56,244 nucleotides of DNA, taken from assembly GCA_964489425.1 (NCBI GenBank), contig CAZAYP010000022.1, positions 16,174 through 72,417 on the forward strand. Direction: 5' to 3'. This DNA comes from CAZAYP01 sp964489425 [NCBI: uncultured Verrucomicrobiota bacterium]. GTDB taxonomy: Bacteria; Verrucomicrobiota; Kiritimatiellia; RZYC01. The position numbers and the translations under genes were made by a program. Below the pieces are notes generated by a model. It was given only the letters and a program-made list of their open reading frames with translations. It did no database searches and was not told where the DNA came from. Shown one piece after another: positions 1 through 9,484 of the stretch. Positions within the stretch are counted from its first letter, which is position 1, and the number at the start of each line of letters is the position of its first letter.

Positions 1-17
1 TGGCGGGAAACTCTTCT

Positions 18-58
18 GGAATATTCTCTCGCAAAGGCGCTGAGACGCCAAGAAACCA
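18..58. repeat. GAATATT-type extragenic repeat, copy 1 (partial)
   Basis: The stretch begins GGAATATTCTCTCGC and continues with alternating GGCGC / GAGACGC steps. The same opening recurs at 38121 and 50277, where the element carries a second, complementary arm. Here only the first arm is visible and the coding region of the first gene starts just after it. No function is evident. Confidence 0.55.
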
Positions 59-74
59 GAGCGCGAGAAGCAAT

Positions 75-2873
75 TTGTTGGCGCTCGTTTTCGTGGTGGG
101 GCTTGGCGCGGGCACTGTCTCCGCGGCCCTTAACGTCGATGCGCTCCAGCACATCCTCGATGGTTACGGCGTCCCCAGCGTGGCCGCGGCCCGCTACGTG
201 CGCGTGCATGGCGCCTACAACCTGAACATCCAGCCGCCGCTGCCGGGCAAACAGATCGAAGCTTCCGGCTGGTTACTGGAGGAAACGCTGGATGACGAAG
301 GGCGGCCGGTGTCGGGCAAGTTTCTCATCAACGGCGTTGAACAGATCACGCTGCGGCCTTGGCGTCTGCACCCACCCTGGGGCTCCGAGATTCCGGACCT
401 GGAGAAGGAAATCCAATATGCAACATGGACCAATGCCCCGCTGGACCGCGACCTGAAACGGGCGCACCTGGCCCTGACTGCGCCCACGGACGACACCTCT
501 TGGCCCGCGCGTCTTGACGATCCGGCCACCCAGGGCCGCGCCCTGCTGTTTGCCGCGCAGTTGAGCCAATACGGACGTGCCGCCGACGCCAGCAACCGGG
601 TGGCGGAACTGGCGCGGCACATCGGACCCAGGCAGGATGGCCTCACGCTGGCAGCCACCTGCGCGGCCGATGGCCAATACCAGAACTTTTACCGCGACTT
701 CCGCGCCACTTTGGACTGGTCCGCGCTGCTCGCCGGCGTGGACCGCCTGGTCACGAACGCGCCGGCCGGGTGGACGGCAGCGCCGGGCATGACGATCTTG
801 CGCGACAAGCTGGCTGAACGCATTGCCGCGACCAATCCGCTTGGTGGCAGCTTCGCGGATCGGCTGGCTACCCTGCCCCACATCAAGGTGTCGGCAAGCT
901 ATGTGGCATCGCCCATCGCATGGCTGCTGCCGGCCACCTGGACCGCCAGCGTGGACGTAGCCGGCAACGCGGACTTGGAAATCCGCGCGCGCAGCATGGC
1001 CGCATTCCCCCTGCTGCTGGCCATGGCAGCGGACAAACGGCTCACGCCGGCCGACAGCGGTGAACTACGCAACGCCTCGCCATGGAACCGGCCATTCCCG
1101 TCATCAAGGGATTGGGATGTCTTTGAAGGTCTTGAACGTCCCGCCATGCTCGGCGAAGTGGCGCAACGGATACTGTGGGAGATCATACCGGAAGCGTTCC
1201 GTGAAAGTTCGGCACCGCGCTGCGACGTCAACGATACGTCCGATATTTACGAGAAGTTTTACGAAAAGCACAAAGACGCATCTGACGAGCAACTCGCCGT
1301 TCTGTACCTGCGCGATAGCTACGATGATCAACGGAGCCCGGCGCTGGCGCAGCTCATGTCCCTGGCCCGCGACCAGCGTCTGCCAGCTTTCGAGGACTTC
1401 CTGCTGAATGGTGCTGACGACCGCGCCAAGCACAGTTGGTATTCGGTTTACGAACGAATCGAGCAGCGGGCCGGGTTCATGGCCCAATACGCCCATCTTC
1501 GTGGCCCCGAGGTGTACGGCCTGGTCTCCCAGATGGTGGACCGGATCGACGCCATGGCCCCCAAGGTGACCAAACCCAAGAACTACAGCTTCAGCGATAA
1601 GGATGAAGAGCGCAAGTATGTCGAGCAGCAACGCGCCAAACTGCTGAAGGCAGGACAGAACTTGCGCGACCTGATGAACCCGGTAACGCCGCCGCCCGCG
1701 GCGCCCGGCGTCTGCGTGCTGGTGACCAACCTGCCCACGGACATGCCGCTGGAAATAGCCTTGACCATGCAGTTGCAGGCCGCGGCAGACGCAGCCACAA
1801 CAGACGAGCGACACGAAATGTTCTGTCAAATCAGCCAGTGGCTGGACGAAGTATGGCCGCAGGCCAAATCCAACGGCCCGGCTGCCTGGCCGGCGCCCAC
1901 CACGGCCGCGGCCTGCTGGACGAACTTGATCGTGGACGAACGCCGGGCATCCGCGGATTCCCCCAACACGCTGGGCGCGGATTTCCTGTGCCTGAACGAA
2001 GCCTTGTTCGGCTGGGTTGACGCGCCGCCGTTCCGCAACGATGAAATCTGCCGGCAATACGGATGCTACCAGTCCAAGGAAGTCACGCCCGCGGCCGCCG
2101 AACGCCGCGCCCGCCTGCTGCTGGATGAATACGGGCCACCGGGCGCCGACTGGCTGCGCCGCCGCGTGGGAGAGCGCGTGCGCGGCACGCCCAACGACAA
2201 ACTGCCGCCATTCCCGGAAGATTATGAGCCGGACGCCGCGGCCTTGGACGCCATGCGCGCTCTCATTACGCCGGCCACCAACCGCGAGGATGCCGTGCGG
2301 ATCATGCAAGGCCTTAATCCCTTGCAGCGCCGCGCCCTGCAAGCGATGGCAACCAACGATATGGTTCTCGGCCAGCGGTGGCTCGCCATGGCCAATACTG
2401 TTACCGATCTTACCATCACCGGCGATGACGCTGCCGCCAAAGTTTTTGAAAGCTGGCGCGGGCAGGCGATAACCCCGGAGTTAATAGCCCAAATGCGGGA
2501 GTATTGCACGGCCCAGACCATGGCCGGCCGCGCGGCCAGTTGTCAGTTGCTGCGCGGACGAGACCTTGATGGTTGTGTCCTGACCATTGCCAACAACCCG
2601 CCCGGGCCGGCTGCCGCATCGCCGGAAAACCGAAAGAACCAGGATGTGCGCGGCATCGTGGGTTACGAGGGCTTCATCGCGGGTTTCGGAGTTTACCAGG
2701 CCGCCTGCCAGCGCACCGTGTCGATTCCTGAAGGCATGTATTACTGGCACGTTTTCCATTCGTCGCATCCGGACTACTGGCGCGGCATGCCTCAGGCCGC
2801 GCAGGAGTTCTGTGACAACCCGGCCGTCATCACCAGCCCGGGCATTGTCCGATTCAACACGGTGGAGAGATAG
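75..2873 (+). CDS. Exported protein of unknown function, 932 aa, first gene of a radical SAM locus
   Basis: I do not recognise this family. The frame opens with a TTG codon at 75 preceded by a weak purine-rich stretch (GAGAAG), and the first ~20 residues form a hydrophobic segment ending in VSA, which looks like a Sec signal peptide. The mature part is long, largely without low-complexity sequence, rich in Trp and Asp, and has scattered Cys residues rather than a clear metal-binding cluster. No transmembrane segment is obvious after the signal. The next gene starts two bases after its stop and a radical SAM/SPASM enzyme follows, so the three are probably one operon. It could be a periplasmic or surface protein, or the target of the enzyme; that is inference. 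The start is uncertain because ATG is absent near the signal peptide. Confidence 0.7.
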   Translation: MLALVFVVGLGAGTVSAALNVDALQHILDGYGVPSVAAARYVRVHGAYNLNIQPPLPGKQIEASGWLLEETLDDEGRPVSGKFLINGVEQITLRPWRLHPPWGSEIPDLEKEIQYATWTNAPLDRDLKRAHLALTAPTDDTSWPARLDDPATQGRALLFAAQLSQYGRAADASNRVAELARHIGPRQDGLTLAATCAADGQYQNFYRDFRATLDWSALLAGVDRLVTNAPAGWTAAPGMTILRDKLAERIAATNPLGGSFADRLATLPHIKVSASYVASPIAWLLPATWTASVDVAGNADLEIRARSMAAFPLLLAMAADKRLTPADSGELRNASPWNRPFPSSRDWDVFEGLERPAMLGEVAQRILWEIIPEAFRESSAPRCDVNDTSDIYEKFYEKHKDASDEQLAVLYLRDSYDDQRSPALAQLMSLARDQRLPAFEDFLLNGADDRAKHSWYSVYERIEQRAGFMAQYAHLRGPEVYGLVSQMVDRIDAMAPKVTKPKNYSFSDKDEERKYVEQQRAKLLKAGQNLRDLMNPVTPPPAAPGVCVLVTNLPTDMPLEIALTMQLQAAADAATTDERHEMFCQISQWLDEVWPQAKSNGPAAWPAPTTAAACWTNLIVDERRASADSPNTLGADFLCLNEALFGWVDAPPFRNDEICRQYGCYQSKEVTPAAAERRARLLLDEYGPPGADWLRRRVGERVRGTPNDKLPPFPEDYEPDAAALDAMRALITPATNREDAVRIMQGLNPLQRRALQAMATNDMVLGQRWLAMANTVTDLTITGDDAAAKVFESWRGQAITPELIAQMREYCTAQTMAGRAASCQLLRGRDLDGCVLTIANNPPGPAAASPENRKNQDVRGIVGYEGFIAGFGVYQAACQRTVSIPEGMYYWHVFHSSHPDYWRGMPQAAQEFCDNPAVITSPGIVRFNTVER

Positions 2874-2875
2874 CC

Positions 2876-3829
2876 ATGAAAGTCACGCCGCTGACGACTG
2901 CGGTCCGGCCTGCGTATCCAACCATGACCCAGGCGCGGCAGGATGCCCGGCTTATCGTCGCGGCGCAGGAACGTGCGCCGCACGCGCCGCGCCTGGGCGC
3001 GTTGTGCAGCGCCGGGGTGCTTGCTCAAATCGTGGCCGCGGCCAATCTGCGCGCGGACGCGCCGGCGCCTCAGCCCGCCGTGGCCGCGGTGCCGCAACCA
3101 GGCGCTGAACAAGCTGATGCCAAAGAAGCCGCCACCATCCAACAGGTTTCCGCCCAGGTGGCCCCGATCCTGGCCGAGGCCCTGGAATTTGATGGCCGCG
3201 GCGCGTTCGGATGCGTGGCCGTCAATCCGCCCGTGGTCCTGCCGGAAGACGAGGCGCTGGACGTGATCCAGTCTGAGTTGGCGGCGGCCGGGCTCAGTCT
3301 GGAGTTTGGCGTGCCGCTCGACGGAATTGAGACCCCGGTGGAGGACACGAAGTCACATGAGGACGGTTTGTTACATCGGGGCAAATCATCATCCGACTTC
3401 CGCGTGATCCACGAACCCCGGCGGCACAACTTTGATTTCGCCGATCAGCAACGCGGCATCTACATTGAGTACCTGTCGCTGAAGGATCACGAGGATTGGT
3501 GCGTAACCAATGTGATGAGCACCGTGAGCTCGTACGATTTCCCCGGCCTGACGCGCAACATGGCCCCAGCGCTGGAGAAGTACAAAGCCGATAACCCGGT
3601 GCTGTTTGGCCTGTTTTTCGACCCATTGGCGCACGAAGACATGCCCGCCCTTGCCGCCGGCCGTGACAACGACAAGCCGCTCAACCTGACGGTAGCGCGC
3701 GAGCGAGCCGCGGCCGAGAGTGCCAACCGCGACGACCTGGACGCCATCGCCCGCGAGCGGCTGCGCCGGCAGGTGCAGTATTTTGTCGCGTACCTGCGCG
3801 AGCAGGGCCTGCTGGCTGCCAAGCCCTGA
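2876..3829 (+). CDS. Hypothetical protein, 317 aa, middle gene of the radical SAM locus
   Basis: The ATG lies two bases after the stop of the preceding gene. The protein has no signal peptide. Residues ~60-85 are Ala/Pro-rich, suggesting a linker between an N-terminal segment and the main domain. The central part contains FGCVAVNPPVVLPEDEAL, and the C-terminal ~40 residues are helical and charged, ending YFVAYLREQGLL. I cannot name the family. The position immediately before a radical SAM/SPASM gene makes it a candidate substrate or accessory protein of that enzyme, but nothing in the sequence proves this. The spacing to the enzyme gene (15 bases) fits one transcript. Confidence 0.75.
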   Translation: MKVTPLTTAVRPAYPTMTQARQDARLIVAAQERAPHAPRLGALCSAGVLAQIVAAANLRADAPAPQPAVAAVPQPGAEQADAKEAATIQQVSAQVAPILAEALEFDGRGAFGCVAVNPPVVLPEDEALDVIQSELAAAGLSLEFGVPLDGIETPVEDTKSHEDGLLHRGKSSSDFRVIHEPRRHNFDFADQQRGIYIEYLSLKDHEDWCVTNVMSTVSSYDFPGLTRNMAPALEKYKADNPVLFGLFFDPLAHEDMPALAAGRDNDKPLNLTVARERAAAESANRDDLDAIARERLRRQVQYFVAYLREQGLLAAKP

Positions 3830-3844
3830 CCCGGTGGCGGCTGC

Positions 3845-4939
3845 ATGCACCTGACCCTGCACCTGACCGACCGTTGCAACATGGCGTGCAGCTACTGCTA
3901 CGCGCGGCGCGGGCAGACGGACATGATGTTCGTGACGGCCACGCGGGCCATTGAGCGCTGCGCCGAGGGGCGCAACTGCGGGATCATCTTTTTCGGTGGC
4001 GAGCCCCTGCTGCGGCAGGACCTGATCTGGGACATCATTGACTGGTGCGAGAAGCGCCAGCCGCACCGGTTTCACTACAAGGTCACCACCAACGGCCTGC
4101 TCCTGGACCGGGAGTTCCTGCGCGCGGCCCATCGGAAGCGGCTGCACGTGGCATTGAGCCTGGACGGCGTGCGCGAGGCCCACGACCGGCACCGTGTCAC
4201 GCCCGAGGGCGCGGGCACGTTCGCGCACGTGGCGGAAGCCTTGCGGCTCCTGCTGGCTGCCAGGCCCTATTCCCCGGTGCTGCTCACCGTAACGCCCGAG
4301 ACCGTGGGGCGCTATGCGCGCTCCGTGCGCTGGCTGCAGCAGCAGGGCGCGCGGTACGTGATCGCCTCGCTCAACTATGCCGGCGGCTGGACGCCGGCGC
4401 ATCTGCGGCGGCTCAAGCGGGCGTACCAGCAGTTGGCGGCCTGGCACCTGGAAAACTACCGGCGCGGCCGCAAGTTCTATTTTTCGCCGTTGGACCGTCG
4501 CATTGCCACGCACATCCATGACCAGTGCGACAACTCGTGCCGGCTGGGGTATCGCCAGATTTCTGTGGGGCCGGACGGCCGGCTGTTCCCCTGCGTGCAG
4601 TTCGTGGGCCGCGACGATTACGCGATCGGATCGGCCGACCACGGATTGGACGAGGCCCGCCGCCGGGACATTTTTGAGCTGAATGAACAACCCAAGCCCG
4701 ATTGCGCGGGGTGCGCGCTCATCCGGCGCTGCCACAACCGCTGCGGGTGCCTGAACATCCAGACCACGGGCCGGATCGACCAGCTACCGCCGCTGTTATG
4801 CGAGCACGAGCGCATGGTGTTTGCGATCGCGGACCAGCTCGCGGAAACCTTGTACGCGGAGCGCAACGCACTTTTTCTACAGCGCCACTACGACCCGGCG
4901 TTCCCGATCCAATCGTTTCTCGAGGACCTGGCGCCGTGA
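3845..4939 (+). CDS. Radical SAM/SPASM domain protein
   Basis: The radical SAM cluster motif CNMACSYC (C11, C15, C18) sits close to the N-terminus, followed by the GGEPLL motif at about residue 55 that contacts the SAM amino group. The C-terminal half holds a Cys-rich SPASM-type region: CDNSC, then FPC, then CAGCALIRRCHNRCGC and a late LCEHE, enough to bind auxiliary iron-sulfur clusters. SPASM enzymes usually modify peptides or proteins (thioether, C-C or formylglycine chemistry). The 364-aa size is usual for the group. No short RiPP-like precursor is seen nearby, so the substrate may be one of the two larger upstream proteins. Family membership is clear; the reaction is not known. Confidence 0.9.
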   Translation: MHLTLHLTDRCNMACSYCYARRGQTDMMFVTATRAIERCAEGRNCGIIFFGGEPLLRQDLIWDIIDWCEKRQPHRFHYKVTTNGLLLDREFLRAAHRKRLHVALSLDGVREAHDRHRVTPEGAGTFAHVAEALRLLLAARPYSPVLLTVTPETVGRYARSVRWLQQQGARYVIASLNYAGGWTPAHLRRLKRAYQQLAAWHLENYRRGRKFYFSPLDRRIATHIHDQCDNSCRLGYRQISVGPDGRLFPCVQFVGRDDYAIGSADHGLDEARRRDIFELNEQPKPDCAGCALIRRCHNRCGCLNIQTTGRIDQLPPLLCEHERMVFAIADQLAETLYAERNALFLQRHYDPAFPIQSFLEDLAP

Positions 4940-4960
4940 GCCTGTGCCAGTCTTGTTGAA

Positions 4961-5179
4961 TCACATCCGCTTCAAGCAGATATACTGGACCGCGTTGGCC
5001 ATGGGCATCCCCGCGGTGATGCCGATAATAATACCATGGATGAACACATTGAGGCCCAAAATTTCGGCCTTGTTCACCATGTAGACGAACTCAGCCCGGG
5101 CATCCCTCCAGCCGTGGTTGCAGTCCAGCAATTCGTTCACTTCCCAATAATTACGCGTGGACTCGAGGCTGCCGGGCGC
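4961..5179 (-). pseudogene. Possible remnant of a membrane protein gene
   Basis: On the minus strand an open stretch of 72 codons ends in TGA at 4961-4963 and is bounded upstream by TAA at 5180-5182. It reads like the end of a protein: a polar part followed by a hydrophobic stretch around NVFIHGIIIGITAGMP. There is no good start codon or ribosome site at the 5' edge, so if it was once a gene it is truncated. It may also be chance. I could not identify a family. Confidence 0.25.
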
Positions 5180-5521
5180 TTATAGTGTCTTGCAACATAA
5201 TGGTACGGAATAGCCGGCAGACGGCGTCCACAAAGCGTCCGCCACCTGATGAATAGTGATCGCGCCGATGGAGGCGCCGCTCTGTCGAATCCATCGGGAT
5301 GGATTCAGTCGTTCGCGTTTAGCGCGGGGTGCCTGTCCCGCGGCATCCTGTCCACGGCCCGGGAGGGCCGTGCCACGAGCGCGCCCGCAAAAAGAGGCGC
5401 GATTCATGAAAGGCGCAGGACAACGCAGATGTCCCTCCAAACCACACCAAGCGGGCGCGGCTCTGTCGGCGCTGATGGTAGTTTTCCAGTGCCCCTGGCA
5501 AGCGCGCAGACCCGCTGGGAA
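5180..5521. other. Non-coding gap with palindromes
   Basis: No credible gene is seen here. The stretch contains three hairpin-forming sequences: GAATCCAT-CGGG-ATGGATTC at 5287-5306, the GCGGGG...CCTGTCCCGC repeat near 5322-5343, and CACGGCCC-GGGA-GGGCCGTG at 5353-5372. In many bacteria rimP lies just upstream of nusA; it is not here. Confidence 0.6.
5322..5372. repeat. GC-rich double-palindrome repeat, copy 1
   Basis: Two adjacent palindromes, GCGGGG...CCTGTCCCGC and CACGGCCCGGGAGGGCCGTG, followed by CCACG. Related copies lie near 45601, 48125, 50190 and 50425 in this window. Confidence 0.7.
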
Positions 5522-5552
5522 GGAAAAAAACACTTCGGCGTCCGTGTTTTTT
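5522..5552. terminator. Possible bidirectional terminator
   Basis: A run of A, then CAC, a short CGG/CCG-containing centre, GTG, and a run of T. The A and T runs can pair, so on either strand a hairpin is followed by a T-tract. The stem is AT-rich and its strength is uncertain. Confidence 0.35.
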
Positions 5553-5554
5553 AG

Positions 5555-5588
5555 TTGACAATAGGGCCGGTACCCGGAAAAGTATTCT
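5555..5588 (+). promoter_or_regulatory. Candidate nusA operon promoter
   Basis: A perfect TTGACA at 5555-5560 is followed 22 bases later by TATTCT at 5583-5588. The spacing is longer than the usual 17 bases, so the assignment is tentative. It lies about 105 bases upstream of nusA, in front of the leader hairpin. Confidence 0.35.
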
Positions 5589-5623
5589 ATTTATTGTAGT
5601 GTAATTATTTCGGTCCGGCACGC

Positions 5624-5648
5624 AGAGTGGGTCCCCCCCACTCTTTTT
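5624..5648 (+). terminator. Leader hairpin with T-tract upstream of nusA (possible attenuator)
   Basis: AGAGTGGG at 5624-5631 pairs perfectly with CCCACTCT at 5637-5644 around a five-base loop, and the T-run reaches 5648. This is the form of an intrinsic terminator. It lies between the candidate promoter and nusA, with no plus-strand gene closely upstream. NusA autoregulates its operon in other bacteria, so an attenuator is plausible. Confidence 0.55.
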
Positions 5649-5693
5649 AGTGTAGGGCTTGCGTGACGGCCGGTGAACGCGAGGATGGTGAGC

Positions 5694-6959
5694 ATGAACA
5701 ACGAACTGCAGACCGTGTTGGAATACCTGGAGCGGGAACGGGGCGTCGGCCGCGAAATGCTGATTGTCGCGCTGGAGTCGGCGCTGATGAGCGCAGCGCG
5801 TAAAAGTGTCACCCCGGCCAAGGACGTGCGGGTGGAGATTGACCGCAAGACCCTCAACATCCACGCCTTTGCACGGCTCAAGGTCGTGGACCGGGTGTTC
5901 CAGCCGAACGATGAAATCATCCTCGCCAAGGCCCAGGCCATCAAGGCGGACGTGCGCGTCGGCGACACGGTGGACCAGGAGATCACCCCCAAGAATTTCG
6001 GCCGGATCGCCGCCCAGACCGCCAAGCAGACCATCATGCAACGCATCCGCCAGGCCGAAAAAGAGCGCGTGTTCGAGGAGTACAAGAATCGCCCGGGCGA
6101 CATTGTCAGCGGCCTGGTGCAACGTTTCGAACGCAACGATGTCATCGTGGACCTGGGCCGCGCCGAAGCGGTCATGCCGGCCCGCGAGCGGGTGCCCACG
6201 GAGGAATACCAACCGGGCGAACGCCTGCGCGCTTTTGTGCTCAAGGTCGAGAGCTCCAAGCAGGGCACGGAGATCATCCTCTCGCGCAGCCACCCGGATT
6301 TTGTGAAGCGCCTGTTCCAGCTCGAGGTTTCGGAGATTGCCGACGGCACGGTGGAGATCAAGGGCATCGCCCGCGAAGCCGGCTACCGCACCAAGCTGGC
6401 CGTGGTATCCCACGAAGACAAGGTGGACCCGGTCGGGGCGTGTGTGGGCATGAAGGGCATCCGGGTGAAAAACATTGTCCGCGAACTCGGCGGCGAAAAG
6501 ATCGACATTGTGCGCTGGAACGAGGATATCCGCCAGTACGTCACCAACGCCCTGGCCCCGGCCAAGCTGCTGAAAGTCACGGTGGACGAACCCCTGCGCC
6601 AGGTCAAGGTGCTGGTGGACGCCGAGCAGCTTTCGCTGGCCATCGGCAAGAAGGGGCAGAACGCGCGCCTGACCGCCAAGCTGACGGGCTGGAAGATCGA
6701 CATCCAGAAGGAAGAGGCGCCCATGGGCTTTGCCGAGCAGGTGGCCAAGGCCGTGGCCACCCTGGCCCAGATCGCCGGCATCGGCGAGGAGTGGGCCGAG
6801 AAGCTGGTGCATGCCGGCTTCCTGTCGGTGGAGCAGATCCTGTCGGCGGACGTGGCGGACCTGAACCAGGTGGACGGCGCCAACGAAGAAGTGGCGCAAA
6901 AACTACACGAAGCTGCGGAAAAGCAGTACGAAAAATTGCACGGAAAGCTTGACTCATGA
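5694..6959 (+). CDS. nusA: Transcription termination/antitermination factor NusA
   Basis: The 421-aa protein has the NusA order of domains: an N-terminal RNA-polymerase-binding region, an S1 domain (~residues 130-200, beginning GDIVSGLVQRFERNDVIVDL), two KH domains with GMKGIRVKNIVREL and AIGKKGQNARL, and a C-terminal helix-hairpin-helix region. I place the start at ATG 5694, which has GAGG about ten bases upstream and gives the usual N-terminus; upstream in-frame GTG and ATG codons add only unconserved residues. It heads the operon, and infB overlaps its stop by four bases (ATGA), implying translational coupling. Transcription may be controlled by the leader hairpin at 5624-5648. Confidence 0.97.
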   Translation: MNNELQTVLEYLERERGVGREMLIVALESALMSAARKSVTPAKDVRVEIDRKTLNIHAFARLKVVDRVFQPNDEIILAKAQAIKADVRVGDTVDQEITPKNFGRIAAQTAKQTIMQRIRQAEKERVFEEYKNRPGDIVSGLVQRFERNDVIVDLGRAEAVMPARERVPTEEYQPGERLRAFVLKVESSKQGTEIILSRSHPDFVKRLFQLEVSEIADGTVEIKGIAREAGYRTKLAVVSHEDKVDPVGACVGMKGIRVKNIVRELGGEKIDIVRWNEDIRQYVTNALAPAKLLKVTVDEPLRQVKVLVDAEQLSLAIGKKGQNARLTAKLTGWKIDIQKEEAPMGFAEQVAKAVATLAQIAGIGEEWAEKLVHAGFLSVEQILSADVADLNQVDGANEEVAQKLHEAAEKQYEKLHGKLDS

Positions 6960-9052
6960 GAGCACACGAACTGGCCAAAGAGCTGCAGTTAAGCAGCAAG
7001 GAATTGCTGGCGCTGGCCCTGGAAATGGGGTTTGAGGTGGGCAACCGCCTCGCCACAGTCAGCGTTTCGCAAATCAAGGCGCTGCGCGAAAAGGTCGGCC
7101 CCCGGCCGGCCGTGGAGCCGCCACCATCCCCGGCCCCGTTCGCGCCGCCCGAGGCGCCGGCGGCGACGCCGGCGCTGCCGGCCGCCCCACCCACTGCGCC
7201 GGAACCGCCCGAACCGCCGCCCGAGCCGCCCAAGCCCAAGACGGTGACCTACAAGGGGCCGGTGGTCTTGAAGGATCTGGCCACGGAACTCGGGCTCAAG
7301 CCCAACCAACTGATCGCCGAACTGATGCGGATGAACGTGTTCGCGTCCATCACCCAGAAGCTGGACCTGCGGGTCATCCAGCAGATCGCCGAGAAGCACG
7401 GCTACAAGGTGGAGCAGGAGAAGAAGACGCCGGAACCCAAGCCTCCAGCGCCAACGCCCGCCGCCACCCCGCCCCCGGCCCCCAAAAAGAAAGAAAAAGT
7501 CAAGACGGTCCCGGAAAAAGACCGCCCGGTGGAGGATATCGTCTGCCCGCCGGTGGTGACGTTCATGGGGCACGTGGACCATGGCAAAACCTCGCTGCTG
7601 GACAAGATCCGCAACGCCCAGGTCGCCAGCAGCGAAGACGGCGGGATCACCCAGCACATCGGCGCGTACACGGCCGTCTACAAGAAACATGCCATCACGT
7701 TCCTGGACACGCCCGGCCACGCCGCATTCACGGCCATGCGGGCGCGGGGCGCGCGCCTGACGGACATCGCGGTCCTGGTGGTCGCCGCGGATGACGGCGT
7801 CATGCCGCAAACCCGCGAGGCGCTGCAGCACGCCCAGGCCGCCGGGGTATGCATCGTGGTCGCCGTCAACAAGTGCGATTTGCCCAGCGCCAACCCGCTG
7901 CGGGTGCGGCAGCAGTTGCAGAATGAAGGGCTGGCCCCCGAGGATTGGGGCGGCACGCTGGGCGTCTGCGAAGTCAGCGCCACGACCGGCAAAGGCATCG
8001 AGGAGTTGCTGGGGCGCCTGATCCTTGAATCCGAGATGCTGGAACTGAAAGCCAATCCCGGAGTGCCGGCCCAGGGTTACGTCATCGAGGCGCGCATGGG
8101 CACGGGCATGGGGCCCACGGCCACGTTCCTGGTCAAGAAAGGCACGCTGCGCGTGGGCGACGCCGTCGTCTGCGGCCGCACCTGGGGCCGGGTCAAGGCC
8201 TTGATCAACGACCGCGGCGAACGCGTCAAGTCCGCCGGCCCGTCCATGCCGGTGGTCTGCCTGGGCCTCAGCGAAGTGCCGGAAGCGGGCGACGCGTTTG
8301 ACGTGTTTCCGAACGACCGCGCGGCGCGCGCGGAGGCGGATACCCGCCAGCAGCAGGCGCGGGAGAGCGACGCGCCGACCGTGCGCAAGGTCATCACCAC
8401 GGCCGACGAGATGCTCCAGCTCACCGACCTGCGGCAGGGCCGCAAGCTGGGGATCCTCCTGAAAACCGACGTCAAGGGGTCGCTGGAAGCCATCGAGAAC
8501 GCCCTGGCCGGCATCAAGAGCGAGAAAGTTTCGCTACACACCCTGCTGACCGGCGTGGGGAACATCACGGAGAACGACGTGCTGCTGGCCAGCGCGTCCC
8601 AGGCCCGGATTATCGGTTTCCATGTCGGGATCGAGGCCGGCGTCAAGGCGATTGCCAAGCACCGGAACGTGGAGATCCGCCTCTACACGATCATCTACGA
8701 ACTGCTGGACGATATCCGCGAGCTCATGTCCAGCCTGCTCGAGCCGGTCATCCGCGAAAACGTGATCGGCCACGCGGTGGTCCGGCAGGTTTTCTCGCTC
8801 GGCAAGAAAAACCGGGCGGCGGGCTGCGAAGTCAAGGACGGGCGGGTCACCGCGCGGTCCAAGGCCCGCATCGAACGCGCCGGGGCCTCGGTCTACGAGG
8901 GCAGCGTGGTCTCGCTCAAGCGATTCCAGAACGACGCCAGCGAGGTGCGCGAAGGCCAGGAGTGCGGCGTGCGCCTGGACAACTTCAACGACTACCAGCC
9001 CGGCGATCGCATCGAGTTTTACGAAATCCAGAAGATCGCCCAGGAACTGTAA
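6956..9052 (+). CDS. infB: Translation initiation factor IF-2
   Basis: The GTPase centre is intact: GHVDHGKTS (G1), DTPGHAAF (G3) and NKCDL (G4), at about residues 205-320. An IF2_N segment starts the protein ([20 protein letters not shown]), followed by a Pro/Ala-rich linker (~residues 47-95), a second IF2_N module, then the G domain and the fMet-tRNA-binding C-terminal domains. IF-2 places initiator tRNA on the 30S subunit. At 698 aa it is on the short side for the family, mainly because the linker is short. It overlaps nusA by four bases, and rbfA follows after 30 bases. Confidence 0.98.
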   Translation: MRAHELAKELQLSSKELLALALEMGFEVGNRLATVSVSQIKALREKVGPRPAVEPPPSPAPFAPPEAPAATPALPAAPPTAPEPPEPPPEPPKPKTVTYKGPVVLKDLATELGLKPNQLIAELMRMNVFASITQKLDLRVIQQIAEKHGYKVEQEKKTPEPKPPAPTPAATPPPAPKKKEKVKTVPEKDRPVEDIVCPPVVTFMGHVDHGKTSLLDKIRNAQVASSEDGGITQHIGAYTAVYKKHAITFLDTPGHAAFTAMRARGARLTDIAVLVVAADDGVMPQTREALQHAQAAGVCIVVAVNKCDLPSANPLRVRQQLQNEGLAPEDWGGTLGVCEVSATTGKGIEELLGRLILESEMLELKANPGVPAQGYVIEARMGTGMGPTATFLVKKGTLRVGDAVVCGRTWGRVKALINDRGERVKSAGPSMPVVCLGLSEVPEAGDAFDVFPNDRAARAEADTRQQQARESDAPTVRKVITTADEMLQLTDLRQGRKLGILLKTDVKGSLEAIENALAGIKSEKVSLHTLLTGVGNITENDVLLASASQARIIGFHVGIEAGVKAIAKHRNVEIRLYTIIYELLDDIRELMSSLLEPVIRENVIGHAVVRQVFSLGKKNRAAGCEVKDGRVTARSKARIERAGASVYEGSVVSLKRFQNDASEVREGQECGVRLDNFNDYQPGDRIEFYEIQKIAQEL

Positions 9053-9082
9053 CGGGCCGCGCGCCCCGCGCGGGAGGACCGG

Positions 9083-9484
9083 ATGAGCAGACGCATGGTC
9101 AGGATCAACGAACTGCTGCGGCAGGAGATCGCCGAGCTGCTGTTCCGCCTGCTGAACGAGGCGGGCGTGGACCTGACCGCGATCACCATCACGCGCGTGG
9201 AGACCAGCCCGGACCTGCACACCGCGCGGGTCATGGTGTCGATCCGCGACCATCGGGACGAGCGGCCCCAGATGCTCAGGCTGCTCGAAGCGCACCGCCG
9301 CGAGATCCAGACGCGCATCAACCGCGATATCCGGATGAAATACACCCCCCACCTGAGCTTTCATCTCGACGAATCCATCGAGCAAGGCGACCGCGTGCTG
9401 GCGATCATTTCCAAAATAGAACAGCAAGGAGCGCCGCAACCCGATGAAAAGCTTCCCGCCCCGCAACCGCTGGCCCCAGGCTAA
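9083..9484 (+). CDS. rbfA: 30S ribosome-binding factor RbfA
   Basis: A 133-aa protein with the RbfA core: an N-terminal RMVRINELLRQEIAELLF helix, then the strand-helix-strand KH-like part with ITITRVETSPDLHTARVMVS, and the MKYTPHLSFHLDESIEQGDRV segment. RbfA helps mature the 30S subunit near the 5' end of 16S rRNA. GGGAGG lies seven bases before the ATG. It follows infB, and its last 41 bases overlap the start of truB, as in many genomes where the two are coupled. Confidence 0.96.
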   Translation: MSRRMVRINELLRQEIAELLFRLLNEAGVDLTAITITRVETSPDLHTARVMVSIRDHRDERPQMLRLLEAHRREIQTRINRDIRMKYTPHLSFHLDESIEQGDRVLAIISKIEQQGAPQPDEKLPAPQPLAPG

